From Jaltomata sinuosa (lineage: Eukaryota; Streptophyta; Magnoliopsida; Solanales; Solanaceae), in contig QJPP01000674.1 in the NCBI GenBank assembly GCA_003996215.1, positions 457,001 through 521,000 of the forward strand: a stretch of 64,000 nt of DNA, in the 5' to 3' direction. Below, piece by piece: positions 34,490-45,160 of the stretch (the stretch's first letter is position 1; each line of letters opens with the position of its first letter). Below the pieces are notes generated by a model. It was not told the origin of the DNA. It worked only from the letters and a program-made list of their open reading frames with translations, and made no database searches. Position numbers and translations under genes: made by a program.

Positions 34490-35840
34490 ATTTAGTTGGT
34501 TCTTGTTTTGAATGAGTTCCCAGAAGTGTTTCTCGAAGATTTTCCCAGAGTCCCTCCCGAGCGGAAAATCGACTTTAGGATAGATCTTCTACCAGATACG
34601 AATCCTATCTCTATTCCTCTCTACAGAATGGCTCCTTCAGAACTTAAAGAGTTAAAGGATCAGTTGAAGGACCTTCTTGATAAGGGTTTTATCAGGCCTA
34701 TCATTTCTCCATGGGGTGCCCCAGTCTTATTCATGCGAAAGAAAGATGGTTCCCTCAGGATGTGTATTGACTACCGTTAGTTGAACAAGGTCACAATCAA
34801 GAATAAGTATCTCATTTCTAGGATTGATGACTTGTTTGATCAGCTTCAGGATGCTAGTTTCTTCTCCAAGATTGACCTTAGGTCCGATTATCACCAGCTT
34901 TGGGTTAGAGAGTGTGATATTCTGGAGACAGCCTTCAGGACTCGGTATGGTCATTATGAATTTATTATGATGTGTTTTGGTCTAACGAATGCTCCTGCAG
35001 CCTTTATGGATTTGATGAATCATATGTTGAAGAAGTATTTGGATATGTTTGTGATTGTTTTCATTGATGATATCCTTATCTATTCTCGGAGTGAGGATGA
35101 GCATGCGGACTATCTGAGAGTGGTGTTGCAAATTCTCAAGGACCGACAGTTATTTGTTAAGTTTAGCAAGTGTGAGTTTTGGATGCAGTTGGTTGCTTTT
35201 CTGGGTCATATTGTGACTAGAGATGGTATTCGAGTTGATTCTTAAAAGATCGACGCAGTAAAGAACTGGCCTAGATGCATATTTCCGTCTGATATTAGAA
35301 GCTTTTTAGGTTTGGCTGGTTATTACAGGAGATTTGTGGAAGTATTTTCTTCCATTGCTTCCCCTTTGACTTGATTTACTCAGAAAAAGGTAAAATTTCA
35401 GTGGTCCGATCTATGTGAGAAGAACTTTTAGGAATTTAAGACTATATTGACCACAACTCCAGTGTTGGCTCTACCCGAGGGCCTAGATAATTTTGTTGTG
35501 TATTGTGATGCTTCTAGGATTGAGTTGGGTTATGTTTAGATGCAGCATGGTAAAGTGATTGCTTATGCTTCGAGACAGCTTAAGACTCATGAAAAGAACT
35601 ACCCTACTCATGATCTTGAGTTAGCAGCCGTGGTCTTTTCCTTGAAGATTTGGAGACACTACTTGTATGGTGTTCACGTGGATGTATTCACCGATCATAA
35701 GAGTCTTTAGTATGTGTTTACTCAAAAGGAATTGAATCTTTGTCAAAGGAGATAGCTTGAGCTCCTTAAGGATTATGATATGAGTGTGCTTTACCATCCG
35801 GTTAAGGCCAATGTTGTGGCAGATGCACTTAGTAGATTGT
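34490..35840 (+). pseudogene. Element E reverse transcriptase and RNase H (stops only)
   Basis: RT runs from IDFRIDLLPDTNPIS (about 34569) through KKDGSLRMCIDYR, broken by TAG 34778 (CAG by context), to FSKIDLRSDYHQL and the catalytic FIDD at 35060-35071. TAA at 35243 ends the second open part. The RT connection and RNase H continue with stops at 35374, 35428, 35537, 35708 and 35753, keeping VYCDAS (about 35498), HDLELAAV, FTDHKS and YHPVKANVVADAL (about 35792). There is almost no frame damage: the gene is silenced mainly by point stops. Confidence 0.88.
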
Positions 35841-36129
35841 CTATAGGTAGTGTGTCTTCAGTCGGAGAAGGGAAGAAGGAATTAGTCAAGGAGGTCCATA
35901 GGCTTGCTTGGTTGGGAGTTTTCCTTATGTATTCGACAGAAGGTGGTGTTATTGTTCAAAATGGTTCTGAATCATCTTTGGTAGCTGAAGTGAAGGCAAA
36001 GCAAGACAGTGATCCTATTTTGCTTCAGCTAAAGGGTGAAGTCCATCAGCAAAGGGTAGAGGTTTTCTCCCAAGGGGGAGATGGTGTGCTTCGTTATCAG
36101 GGTCGATTGTGTGTGCCAGATGTAGATGG

Positions 36130-36930
36130 GTTGAGATAACAAATTCTGACAAAGGCTCACTGTTCCATATATTCCATTCACCCTGGTGCCACCAAGATGT
36201 ACCATGATATTTGAAAAGTCTACTGGTGGAACGATATGATAAGGGACATAGCAAGTTTTAAGCTAGGTGTCCCAACTGTCAGCAAGTGAAGGTAGAGCAT
36301 CAGCGACCGGGTGGTATGATTCAGGATATTGACCTTCTTACTTGGAAGTGGGAAGCGATCAATATGGACTTCATTACCGAGTTTCCTCATACTCGAAGGC
36401 AACATGATTCCATTTGGGTGATTATCCACAAGATGACCAAATCAGCCCACTTCCTAGCTATCAAGACTATGGATTCAGCGGATGACTATGCCAGACTCTA
36501 CATCTGGGAGATAGTCCGATTGCATGGTATCCCATTGTCCATCATTTTAGATAGAGGTACTCAGTTTACCTCCCAGTTTTGGAGATCATTTCAGAGAGGT
36601 TTTGGTACTAACGTGAAGCTTAGCACAACTTTTCACCATCAGATGAATAGCCAGACAGAGCGTACAATTTAGACTTTGGAGGATATGTTAAGAGCTTGTG
36701 TGATTGACTTTAAAGGTAATTGGGATGATCACTTACCTCTTATAAAGTTTACCTACAAGAACAACTTTCACTCTAGCATCCAGATGGCTCTGTATGAGGC
36801 ACTTTATGATCGAAGGTGTAGATCTCTTATTGGTTGGTTTGAGGTAGGTGAGTCAGCTTTGATTGGTCCAGATTCAGTTCATGAGACTATGGATAAGGTT
36901 CAGCTTATTAGGGTAAGGTTGAAGACCACT
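36130..36930 (+). pseudogene. Element E integrase core (broken)
   Basis: The zinc-binding part begins at SIHPGATKMY (about 36175), with TGA at 36212 and a frameshift before CPNCQQVK (about 36270). The core frame at 36286-36672 has MDF (Asp at about 36367) and LDRGTQF (Asp at about 36551), and SQTERT holds the catalytic Glu (about 36659). TAG 36670 follows, then the frame continues at 36676. The DDE triad is readable. Confidence 0.86.
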
Positions 36931-37425
36931 CATAGTCGACAGAAATCATATGCAGATGTGAGGAGAAAAGAATTGGAATTCGAGGTTGATGATTTGTTTT
37001 TTCTGAAGGTATCGCCCATGAAGGGTGTGATGAGATTTGGCAAGAAAGGGAAGCTTAATCCCCATTTTGTAGGTCCTTATCAGATTCTTAGGAGAGTTGA
37101 TAGCGTTGCTTATGAGATGGATTTTCCAACGGAATTAGAAGCGGTTCATCCAGTTTTCCATGTTTCCTTGTTAAAGAAGTGTGTTGGTGATCTGACATTG
37201 ATTGTTCCTTTAGAGGATGTGGGTGTAGGGGATAGTCACACCTATTAGGATGTTCCCGTAGAGATCCCTTATTGTCAGATTCAGAGGTTGATGAACAAAG
37301 AAGTCACTTCGGTAAAAGTCCTTTAGAGGAATCGGCTTGTCGAGGGAGCTACTTGGGAAGCAGAGTCAGCCATGAAATCCAAGTACCCTCATTTCTTTCC
37401 TTCCGATCCAGTTTCCGCTTGAGGT
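36676..37425 (+). pseudogene. Element E integrase C-terminus and chromodomain
   Basis: The open stretch 36676-37248 (190 codons) has LEDMLRACVIDF at its start, the GPY form of the GPY/F module (HFVGPYQIL) and the HPVFHVSLLKK block. After TAG 37246 the chromodomain follows in the same frame (VEIPYCQIQRLMNKEV, then EGATWEAE), broken by TAG 37323 in place of Trp. It ends at TGA near 37420. Confidence 0.86.
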
Positions 37426-37622
37426 ATTAGTCTCCTCATTATCATAATATATTCCACTCCATTCCATCAGTTCCCCTCATGATCTTAGTATGCATGCATG
37501 TTTTTCGAAGTTGATTCAGTCATGTTTTAAGTTACAAGCTCAGTTATCATGTTTGTTTTTCAGATGTTATGTATTGTTGATTGGTTGGGCTATTTTATCT
37601 TCAGTTTTCCCTGGTTTAGTCT

Positions 37623-37657
37623 TCATTCGAGAATGAATGATCTCAAGGGGGAGATAT
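37623..37657 (+). other. Element E pre-PPT hairpin and polypurine tract
   Basis: TCATTC (37623-37628), loop GAGAAT, GAATGA (37635-37640), then the polypurine tract aagggggaga from 37645 to the LTR start TGTAAC at 37658. Confidence 0.85.
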
Positions 37658-39763
37658 TGTAACACCCCAGAAATCAAACCAACTTTCTAAGTTTGAAACT
37701 CTGAAATTTTTTAAGTTTTCAGGAATCACGAGTCCAAACCACGAACCGTGGTTTGAACCACGGGTCATGGAGTGGAGCCATGGTTTGCCTTTTGAAGTTC
37801 AACTCCTAGTCTGAGAACCACGAGTTGGTTCTACGGACCGTAGTTCACTCTACGGACCGTACTATCAACTCGTGGAACTTGTTCAGAGAATTGCAAGTCT
37901 CCCAGAAGCTACGACTTGGGTCTACGACCCGTGGTCCATTCTACGCGTCCATCCTATTGACTCGTAGTTTGGTTTCTGCAGCTTGATCACTTATCCAGGA
38001 ATGACGTATGGCAACCACGAGTTGTGGTTTGGTCTACGACCCGTGGAATCCATTCGTGGTCCCTGAAAGTCAACTTTTTCTAGCTTTTTCCTAATTACAT
38101 CCCAAGGGTATTTTAGTCATTACCCACTCTTTTAACTCCTAAATGATATCGTTCTGACTATTTCTAGAAGGGTTTTCACCCTCATTAGCCTAAATCTCTC
38201 CTCAAATCTTCATTCATCTCCCAAAAAGGGAAAAAAACTACAAGTCTCAAGCTCCAAGGTCAAGTCTCCTTTCTTTTCAATTTCAAATGGGTTAGATTTA
38301 ATCAAGGTATGTGGGTATTCTACAATGGATTCCTCTCACCCTTGTGCCCAAAACCCTCTTATTTTGAATTATGAACGTGTGAAATTAGGGTTTTAATCTA
38401 AATTGGGGAAAAACTTATAAAATCAGTTTCTATGCATAATTCATAGTTTCTTATTGTGTATCTATGATTTGACTAAGATTCCTTAAATGATTTCGGAAAC
38501 CCATGCATTAAAGTTGATTTCTAGTATAATTTCCTCCAAGTTATGGATTTCTAAGTTGGGGTTCTTACTCAATCCTCTTGGGTCTTTCTATTATGTTTTT
38601 TTCATGATTCCCCCATGGATTTTAAGTTCAATTTCATGCATTGATATTATGATCTCAAGTACCTTATGAAAATTGCATGCCTAATTCTTCAAGTATGAAT
38701 TTAGAAAGAAAAAAGTATGATTTGGAATTATGGCTATGCTAAACGTCAAGAACTTATGATATGAGAATTGCATGATACCCGATGTGTTTTCATGCTTTTC
38801 AATAAGATTTGGCATGAGATTGTGTCTCTATGAATTTATGAGCTATATGTGCATGTTTTTGGAGTAGTATTTAGCACCGAGCGATGAGGGTTCGATTATC
38901 CAAGTCCAAAACTACATTGCCAGCATAGGTTATAAAGTGCCCTATGGGCTTATGAGAGTGGTTCCACATCTTGATGTATGGTGTCCTGTGCCTTAGCAGG
39001 CATTGGGGAAGCTTTGTCAACTAGGGTTATATAGTTGGATATGGTGACTCATTCCTTGGCACGGTTTAAGTCAGCTTTGCTAACTAGGGTTATGTAGTTA
39101 GATTCCATGTAGCTCGCATGGTCTAATGTCGGTTATAAGAAACTCCCGTATGAATGTGTTGACTTATTTAAGCTTATGACATCTAATTTGAAGTCTTGAC
39201 TCATATCTCACGTTTACTAATCAAATCATGATATTTACTTTTGATAACTCCTTTATGCATGAACTAAGCTTCTATTTATGTTTCCAGTATGTTTTCATCA
39301 TATCCATGCATATCTCACATATTCGGTACATCCTATAGTACTGACGCATATCTTACACTGCATCCTTTGATGATGCAGATTCATGCTCGTTCCCTCACAC
39401 TCGTGGCTAGATCTTTCCGGAGTCCCAGTTTCTAGTGGTGAGACCTCATTATCTGAGGGCCAGTATTATACCTATTTCTCTTATGTTTTTTTTTGGATTT
39501 CTCGATCTAGTTGGGGTATTTTACCATCAGCTCTTATGATAGTTTAGAGGCTTCATACATAGCTATACTTGCTTTCTGTTGTATGGAGTTGATACTTTTT
39601 AAGCCTTGTCCTCATTTAAGTTGTGGTTGCCTGTTTGTATCTAGTATGCTTCCGCTATTTTTTCTTGACTTAATGTCTGAGTATGCTATGACCAAGGGTT
39701 AATCTGGAGCACTTGTGCTTCGGATCCCGTGTTACGTCTAGGGTGTAGCCTTGGAGCGTGACA
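37658..39763 (+). repeat. Element E 3' LTR
   Basis: It is 2106 bp, starting TGTAACACCCC and ending GAGCGTGACA. It contains the 244-bp block missing in the 5' LTR (38899-39142), within which gctttg(tc/ct)aactagggttat is repeated twice. It is the longer and probably more ancestral form. Confidence 0.92.
37739..38046. promoter_or_regulatory. U3 paired-palindrome cluster of element E
   Basis: Four pairs of 13-bp words start exactly 19 bp apart: 37739/37758 (CCACGAACCGTGG / CCACGGGTCATGG), 37831/37850 (CTACGGACCGTAG / CTACGGACCGTAC), 37922/37941 and 38015/38034 (CCACGAGTTGTGG / CTACGACCCGTGG). The first extends to 8-bp arms (AAACCACG / CGTGGTTT). The 5' LTR carries the same cluster, more mutated, at about 30826-31170. 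Confidence 0.85.
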
Positions 39764-40542
39764 ATATGCTTCTTTATTTGTCAAGGCACATTGTGTATGC
39801 TTCCCTAAGCATTGTGTATGCTTCTTTATTTGACAAGGGACATTGTGTATATTTCCCTTAGCATTGTGTATGCTCCTTGATAGATTTTGCGCATTGTGTA
39901 TGCTACTGGGAACATGTGGTGTTGAGTAATTATTTTTTTATTGGCATTTATGACAAGTCCTTAAGGTAAAGTGTATTGAGTTATATAATTCTAGATTAAT
40001 GATTGTTTGGAACTTATTGGATATTCTGTTATAATATTTTTATGGTTGTGGTGTATTTGTATTTTCTAACACTTGTTCCAGGAGTATTCAAAGTAGCAGA
40101 TCAAGGATCTTACTGGGTTATATTTAAGTGTAACTCACTCTTTACATGCGTGTCCATGCAGATATCATTGGTGATGACGAAGTATTAGCTGACGAGTTAG
40201 ATAGAGTTGATCCAGTTGTTGAGGTGGGCCGTCACATTGTTCGTGAAGGCTCACAAAAGAGTCTTTTTCATTTATTTATTAATGTTTCCTTATTGGGATT
40301 ACACACCCGAGTCTTCTGTAGTTCACTTAGATGTTCCATGGTCTAGTGTGGGATTTGGGCAAGAGTTTTAAGATAATACTTTGAGATTCTTATTATTCGT
40401 AATCAATTATCATGTTGTTAGAATGCTTATTCAATTTATTATATGTAGCAAATTAATGATTAAGGTACAAAAATATGGTTCGCCTAGTCGGTGGTGTGTG
40501 CTGGGTGCCAATCACGTCTATGTGATATTTTGGGATGTGATA
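39764..40542 (+). repeat. Element C 3' LTR, piece 3
   Basis: It matches about 16190-16966 to the LTR end gtgata. The match continues 8 bp more (aggttggt to 40550) into what is primer-site sequence beside the 5' LTR, then stops. Confidence 0.85.
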
Positions 40543-40550
40543 AGGTTGGT

Positions 40551-41162
40551 GCTTCTTGGAAAGGAACAACTTTGGTAAAGTGGGTTCGTGAGTGGGTGTT
40601 CGGCCTCCAGGTAGCTTACGGCTTACATACTCTTAGACTTTTCTTGATTAAGGTGTTTATATGATAATTTGCTAATTGTTGGGGGCAGTTTATGGTTCAA
40701 ATATATTCATTTAGGTGCTTATAATCCTCATATCGTGATAAGTAGCTTTAGTATGAATTTGCGGTTGGAACCCATAGTCTAAGTGATTGTGTCCCTTTTA
40801 GGGCTTGGCGTATATTGGGTAGTATTTTTAGGATTAGAGTAGGTTGCCTTATCTTAGTTTCGGTTAGTCGCTTGCTTTAGGTGGGGTATCCCTTGGGGTT
40901 TTATAGTTAGCTTAGCGGCTTCAGGTAGTACCTGTTCTATGATTGTAGCATTTTCTTAGGGCGTAGGGCATGTATTTCTTTACTAGATTTGATTATTCGT
41001 ATTGGTTTGGTTTTCACCTCATTATTCGTGTGATTACTTCTTTCATTCTAGCATAATGGTATATTGGCATTAAATATGGTTTTTGGCTATAAAGTGGGGT
41101 TTTAGGCTATAAAGTGGGGTTTTGGTTTTTGGCATTAAATATAGTATGGTTTCATTCTTTCA
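40551..41162 (+). repeat. LTR fragment, probably element H 5' LTR left part
   Basis: It has the R/U5 layout of chromovirus LTRs (cttcttggaaaggaac, gtgttcggcctccaggtagcttacgg), similar in order to A at 10840-11160 but diverged. It is followed by F, and H's LTR tail resumes at 48523. Assignment to H is inferred from position, since H's 3' LTR is cut before this part. An ~18-bp direct repeat (ctataaagtggggtttt) is at 41089 and 41109. Confidence 0.5.
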
Positions 41163-41532
41163 AAACACAGTTAGGCATATCTTTAGCCAAGACTATCTAC
41201 GTGTTAATCGGGTGCAAGTCTTGTGAATTGAATTCCCATTCCTAAGTCTCCTTTTTTATCCTTGCTTCACAAAAGCAAGGTGAAAGTCATTGATCAATCT
41301 ATCTTTCAGTTATTTTGCTTCATCTTTTGTTTTAGTCTAAAACCCCTCTTTAGATATCTTTTCCCTTTTTTGTTAATTGAACTTCAATAAGTTGCTTGGA
41401 TTCTCTATTAGCTCAATTGCGACTACATTGTTCTCTGTGGGTACGACCCAATATCCCTTGGGAATATAAATGTGTTTTGCTCTGACAATCACCGGGACCT
41501 CTAACTTGGGAAGCACAATTTGAGCGTTATCA
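41163..41532 (+). repeat. Element F 5' LTR, right third only
   Basis: It matches 48155-48522, including gttaggcata...tagccaagacta and the closing cacaatttgagcg. The first ~1015 bp, including promoter and palindromes, are absent, so this copy cannot start transcription as the 3' LTR could. Confidence 0.88.
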
Positions 41533-41536
41533 AAAA

Positions 41537-41554
41537 TGGCGCCATTGCCGGGGA
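41537..41554 (+). other. Element F primer-binding site (tRNA-Asp type)
   Basis: Tggcgccattgccgggga, one base different from the D site at 23564, lies four bases after the LTR end. Confidence 0.85.
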
Positions 41555-41650
41555 ATAATTTGGCGTATTGAGTTAGTTTAGAATTTGAGTTTACTTACTC
41601 TAGTTCAATTTTGTGAATAGTGTTTTTCTTTTGTTAGTTTAATTTTTTTG

Positions 41651-42480
41651 ATGGCATCATGGCATATTTGAATGCTAGTAATGTTGATGGTTGCATCCCA
41701 GTTTATATTCCCGACTATTGTGTTTATTGTGGAGGAGCCACGGGCGAAGGTGTAGAATTGGCCCTAGGAGAGGGAGGTATTCCCCTTCTTGCTCCTATGA
41801 TGGGTGCAATTTCTATTTGTGTGGTGGTCGTGATGGACATTGGAGCGAATGCCCCAATGATGATCATCCCTCTCCCCGCTTTTGTGCTAACAACATTGCT
41901 AGTGGTGCTTGTGACCTTAATAGGAACCATGACTTAGCAAGAAAGAAGGCATATGTGTCAAGCTCCAAACCCTCTTGGCCTCACTAGAAACCGAAGAGGA
42001 GAGTGTGCAATCCATAAAGCAAGGCTATGTGGATGCAAGGGATAAAGAAGAGGAAAACACAAGGGAGGATCATGAATTGAAGGTGGTGTTGCAACCAACT
42101 ACCCCATATATGGGTCATGATGTCATGACATCTCAAAGTGAGGATGTTGTGAATGAGGCAAACTTGAAGGTAGAGACGCCCAAATCCCCCTCCAACCATT
42201 TTTTGACCTTAAGTTTGATTTAATGGACGAAAGTCGAAGTAATTGAGCTTTTGGAAGACCTTGAAAGGAGGATGGATGAAGGTTTATCTGGTTTTGAGTT
42301 TTTCATGGAAAGAAGGCAAAGCGTCCTTCCTCACTTGAAGGCTAAAAAGTGCGAAATGCGAAATCAAGAGAATGACCTTCTCATGTTCAAACCTTCACCC
42401 CGGGATTGTCACCAGAAATTCGATTCAAGTTTGGGTGAAAGGTTCAAATCCTCCAAATGGAGATCCAAATGGTGAGGTAT
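41651..42480 (+). pseudogene. Element F first coding remnant, gag-like, unrecognised
   Basis: Short overlapping frames occupy this stretch. One starts at 41659 (MAYLNASN, then CVYCGG); another (41691-41987) has a zinc-knuckle-like CGGRDGHWSEC at 41820-41852. A third (41975-42223) is acidic and Glu/Lys-rich. A single ancestral protein broken by frameshifts would explain them. I cannot name it; a degenerate gag is my best guess from position and the metal-binding motif. Confidence 0.4.
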
Positions 42481-43898
42481 CTTGCGTCGCACTGCAACGT
42501 TAAATTGTGTTCTTGATGGTAGGCAACCCATCATTTCAAAATTTTGAAGGTTTAATTTTTTTTTCTTTCTTTATTAGAGCAGCTTAGTGTAGATTTTTGA
42601 CTAATCCATAAAGTTTCAAGTATTTTTGAGTTCTTTGGGCAGGTTGAGAAGTGGAGGCCTCATAAAAATCCAATCAAGGACCAAAAAGGGTGCCAAAATG
42701 ACATGCTAAATGGGGTGCAGACGCACATCTAAGTGTGCATATCGCACATGCAAACGCACCCCAAGACAGTGAGGCTGCCAAGAAGGTCAAAGTGAGAAAA
42801 ATAGGTGTGTTCCGCACCTCAAAATATGCCTGGTGCACATGCAATCGCACCTCAAAGCAGTAAGATGCTAAAAAATGGCTAGAACATGCGAAGTAGGTGC
42901 ATTTCGCACTTGTAAGAGTGCCCGTCACACCAGCTATCGCACGATGAACCAGTGAGCTGCTAAAAACTTTCAGGAAAATTGTGCAGCGCGTTCGCGCTGA
43001 GGCAGCGCCTATAGCGCCAAGAAAACCTTCACAGAGCAGCACAATCATGCTCCTCTACCGCGATCGCGCTTAAGCAAGTATCTGCGCAGTGAATTAAAAG
43101 AATGAAGCTTTTTATTTCTCCATATCTCCTAAAAGTTCATCAGGTATTACCCATTGCTCAATTACCTCTCCCCCAGTACTTCCCTACGATTCTATAAGCC
43201 TAAATCATGAGCAAAAGTAACTCGGTATAGTTGGAATTTCAAAGCACAAGTTATTCCTATCTTCTCTCCTCCTTTTCCTATGAAATTGGATATTACGTTA
43301 TGTCTCTGTCCCCTTCTCTATTTCATGTTTATTGGTTCAATTCTATTGGTTGAATGAATGGGAGTTGGGTAACAAAACTTGGGGAAATCTTGAGTACCCA
43401 AGGCTCCTCCATTGTTAGGGAACTTGAAAGACCCAAACCAAATTTGTTAATGGAATTAATGAAATTTAGTATAGAAAGGTGTTGTTGTTGTGTTTGGTGT
43501 TGATAAATACCCTCCAAAATGGATAAAATCCAAGATCTGGGTGTAAAAAAATTAGAATGTAGGGTTGTTTTATCGAAGAAGACGACTTTCCAGTTGCTCA
43601 GTGCAATCGCACTGCCTGAGGGTTGAGTAAACAGCGCGATCGCGCTATCTGTATGCGATAACGCTCAAGAAAGAAAATAATAAAAAGGTATTTAACGCGG
43701 TCGTGCCTATGGAGCACCGATGGCACTGAGCGACTGCAACTGGCACAAAAATAGTAGCTCTTTCTAGAGCTGCTCCAACACCTTCCATCCCACCTTTCTT
43801 GCTTAAAACACTTGTTTTTTACTGTGCTACATTTTGGAACCATATTCTCACTTTAGACATGATTTTTGTAGGTACTTTGAATCAAAAAATAAGTACTA
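42481..43898. other. Element F non-coding stretch with two palindrome clusters
   Basis: There is no convincing gene in these 1.4 kb. It holds two groups of CG-containing inverted repeats: 42700-43075 (cgcaccts and gcgcgttcgcgctg words) and 43595-43745. In the second, agcgcgatcgcgct (43633) and tatgcgataacgct (43652) start 19 bp apart, as do the words at 43694 and 43713. These look like the U3 clusters of F's own LTR, but no LTR ends are visible around them. Confidence 0.6.
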
Positions 43899-45160
43899 GT
43901 GCATCAAATTCGAGAGGCCAAGTTGATGAAATTATGGAGAAGTAGTATGATCGCACTAATTTTATGTCACAGGCTTGCGAGGAGTGATATAAGGCTGACT
44001 TGTCCAAGAAAGTGGCCCCTGAAAGGGGGATTGCAATTCAAGGGGTGGAGGCAGCCTTACCTGAATTTTTTGGCCGGTTGCATAGAGCAAAATGGAAGTA
44101 TTTCATAGCTCCACCATGTAGGGACAATGAAACAGTTGTGCGGGAATTTTATGCTAATGCATCAGCCATAAACTTCAAGAATCCGGTTGTAACTGTTCGG
44201 GGGAGAACATTCAGATTTGGAGCCGAGGAGATCAACATGTACTATAAGCTCGAGGATCATGACACTACACTTCTGGGAAAAAGAGATCTTTAGGCAGGCC
44301 CTGGATTGCTTAGAAGGTACATCTTGGAGTGCAGCCCACATGGTCTATGCTAGAGTCCAAGATTTACTCTCATGACTTCACAGCCAAGACAAGGATGTAG
44401 TTGTCCATCATATGCAGCAGGGTACAACCAGTTCAGAAAGAGAATGAAGTTCTTGTGTACAAAGTTGTGAATGTGGCGGCAATGATTGATGAAATCCCAG
44501 TTAATGTAGGGCCACTGATCCTATAGGAGATTAAGAATTGTGTCAGAGGCAATAATGAGATCTTATTTTTTCCCTCCTTGATTACTGAGCTATGTTAGGC
44601 TGCGGGAGTTGATTTGAATGGTCCGGAAGATGTTTGGCTTGACCCAAAGATTCCCATTTATCCATTGAAAAAGTCAGGTTCGGGATCTGTGGTTAAGAAG
44701 AGAAAAGTGGATGCTAGTTCAACGTTGGGAGCTACAGGAGGTAGACAATCAACCCCTTGTGCCACTACTTCCACCCAAGCACCTCCACCCATGACTAGAC
44801 AATTCCAGCACCTTTCCACTCGTATATTCAGAGTTCAGGCATCCATTAGTGCATTGGCCACTAGCATTCCTTCGGGACCACCTGAGACCCAAATTGAAAC
44901 ATTGAATGATGTGGTTAACCGGCAGAAGAGGATAGAGGAGAGTCAGCAGAGGTTGCAAAAGAGGTTTGAGGAGTAGGAGAAGAAAATAAAAGCAATGAGT
45001 GCTAGCCTTGATGATCAGAAAAAAAGGGACAAAGAAAGAGACAACTTGCTGAAGAGGATGTGGAAGAGTATAAAGAACTTTTGTGGGGGTTCAGACACCG
45101 AGGATCATGATGACTCCACAACTCACGGGGATAGTGGTACTCTAGTGAGCCCTCTCTAGC
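43899..45160 (+). pseudogene. Plant-transposon-protein-like ORF in element F (broken)
   Basis: The best part is 44000-44293, with PERGIAIQGVEAALPEF, a block REFYANASAINFKN and VRGRTFRFGAEEINMYYKL. I recognise this as the 'putative plant transposon protein' domain common in Solanaceae retroelements (Pfam Transposase_32 from memory; to be checked). TAG 44291 and further stops follow. The later frame 44614-44976 has a Lys/Ser-rich start, a Pro/Thr-rich middle and a Gln/Arg/Glu-rich coiled-coil-like end, continuing past TAG 44974 to about 45160. Its function is unknown. Confidence 0.6.

Larger units (their letters stand above)
30764..39763 (+). mobile_element. Element E: chromovirus with full-order pol, inactive
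   Basis: It is about 9.0 kb. LTRs start TGTAACACC and end GTGACA-type, inside C's 3' LTR with target duplication gtatg (30759-30763) / atatg (39764-39768), one mismatch. Gag, protease, RT, RNase H, integrase and chromodomain are all present in order, each with stops. It is the best preserved pol in the window. Confidence 0.93.
15003..40542 (+). mobile_element. Element C: strongly decayed chromovirus, split by D and E
   Basis: Its own length is about 8.4 kb after removing D (22136-30257) and E (30764-39763). It has a 5' LTR (15003-16966), a tRNA-Met primer site, an internal region of 4.45 kb with only traces of pol, a good polypurine tract, and a 3' LTR in three pieces. The LTR ends resemble TGTAAT...GATA. 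No long ORF survives. The traces are collinear with Tekay-type pol and include a chromodomain relic. Confidence 0.85.

Noticed and set aside
40551..41162. Treating this stretch as part of element C
   Set aside because: C's LTR match ends at 40550 and the wording changes to another LTR's R/U5 region; it fits H's missing left part better, though not proven.
42674..43048. 124-codon minus-strand ORF rich in Cys/Ala
   Set aside because: It runs across the palindrome cluster with its repeated cgcac/gtgcg words; composition explains the open frame.
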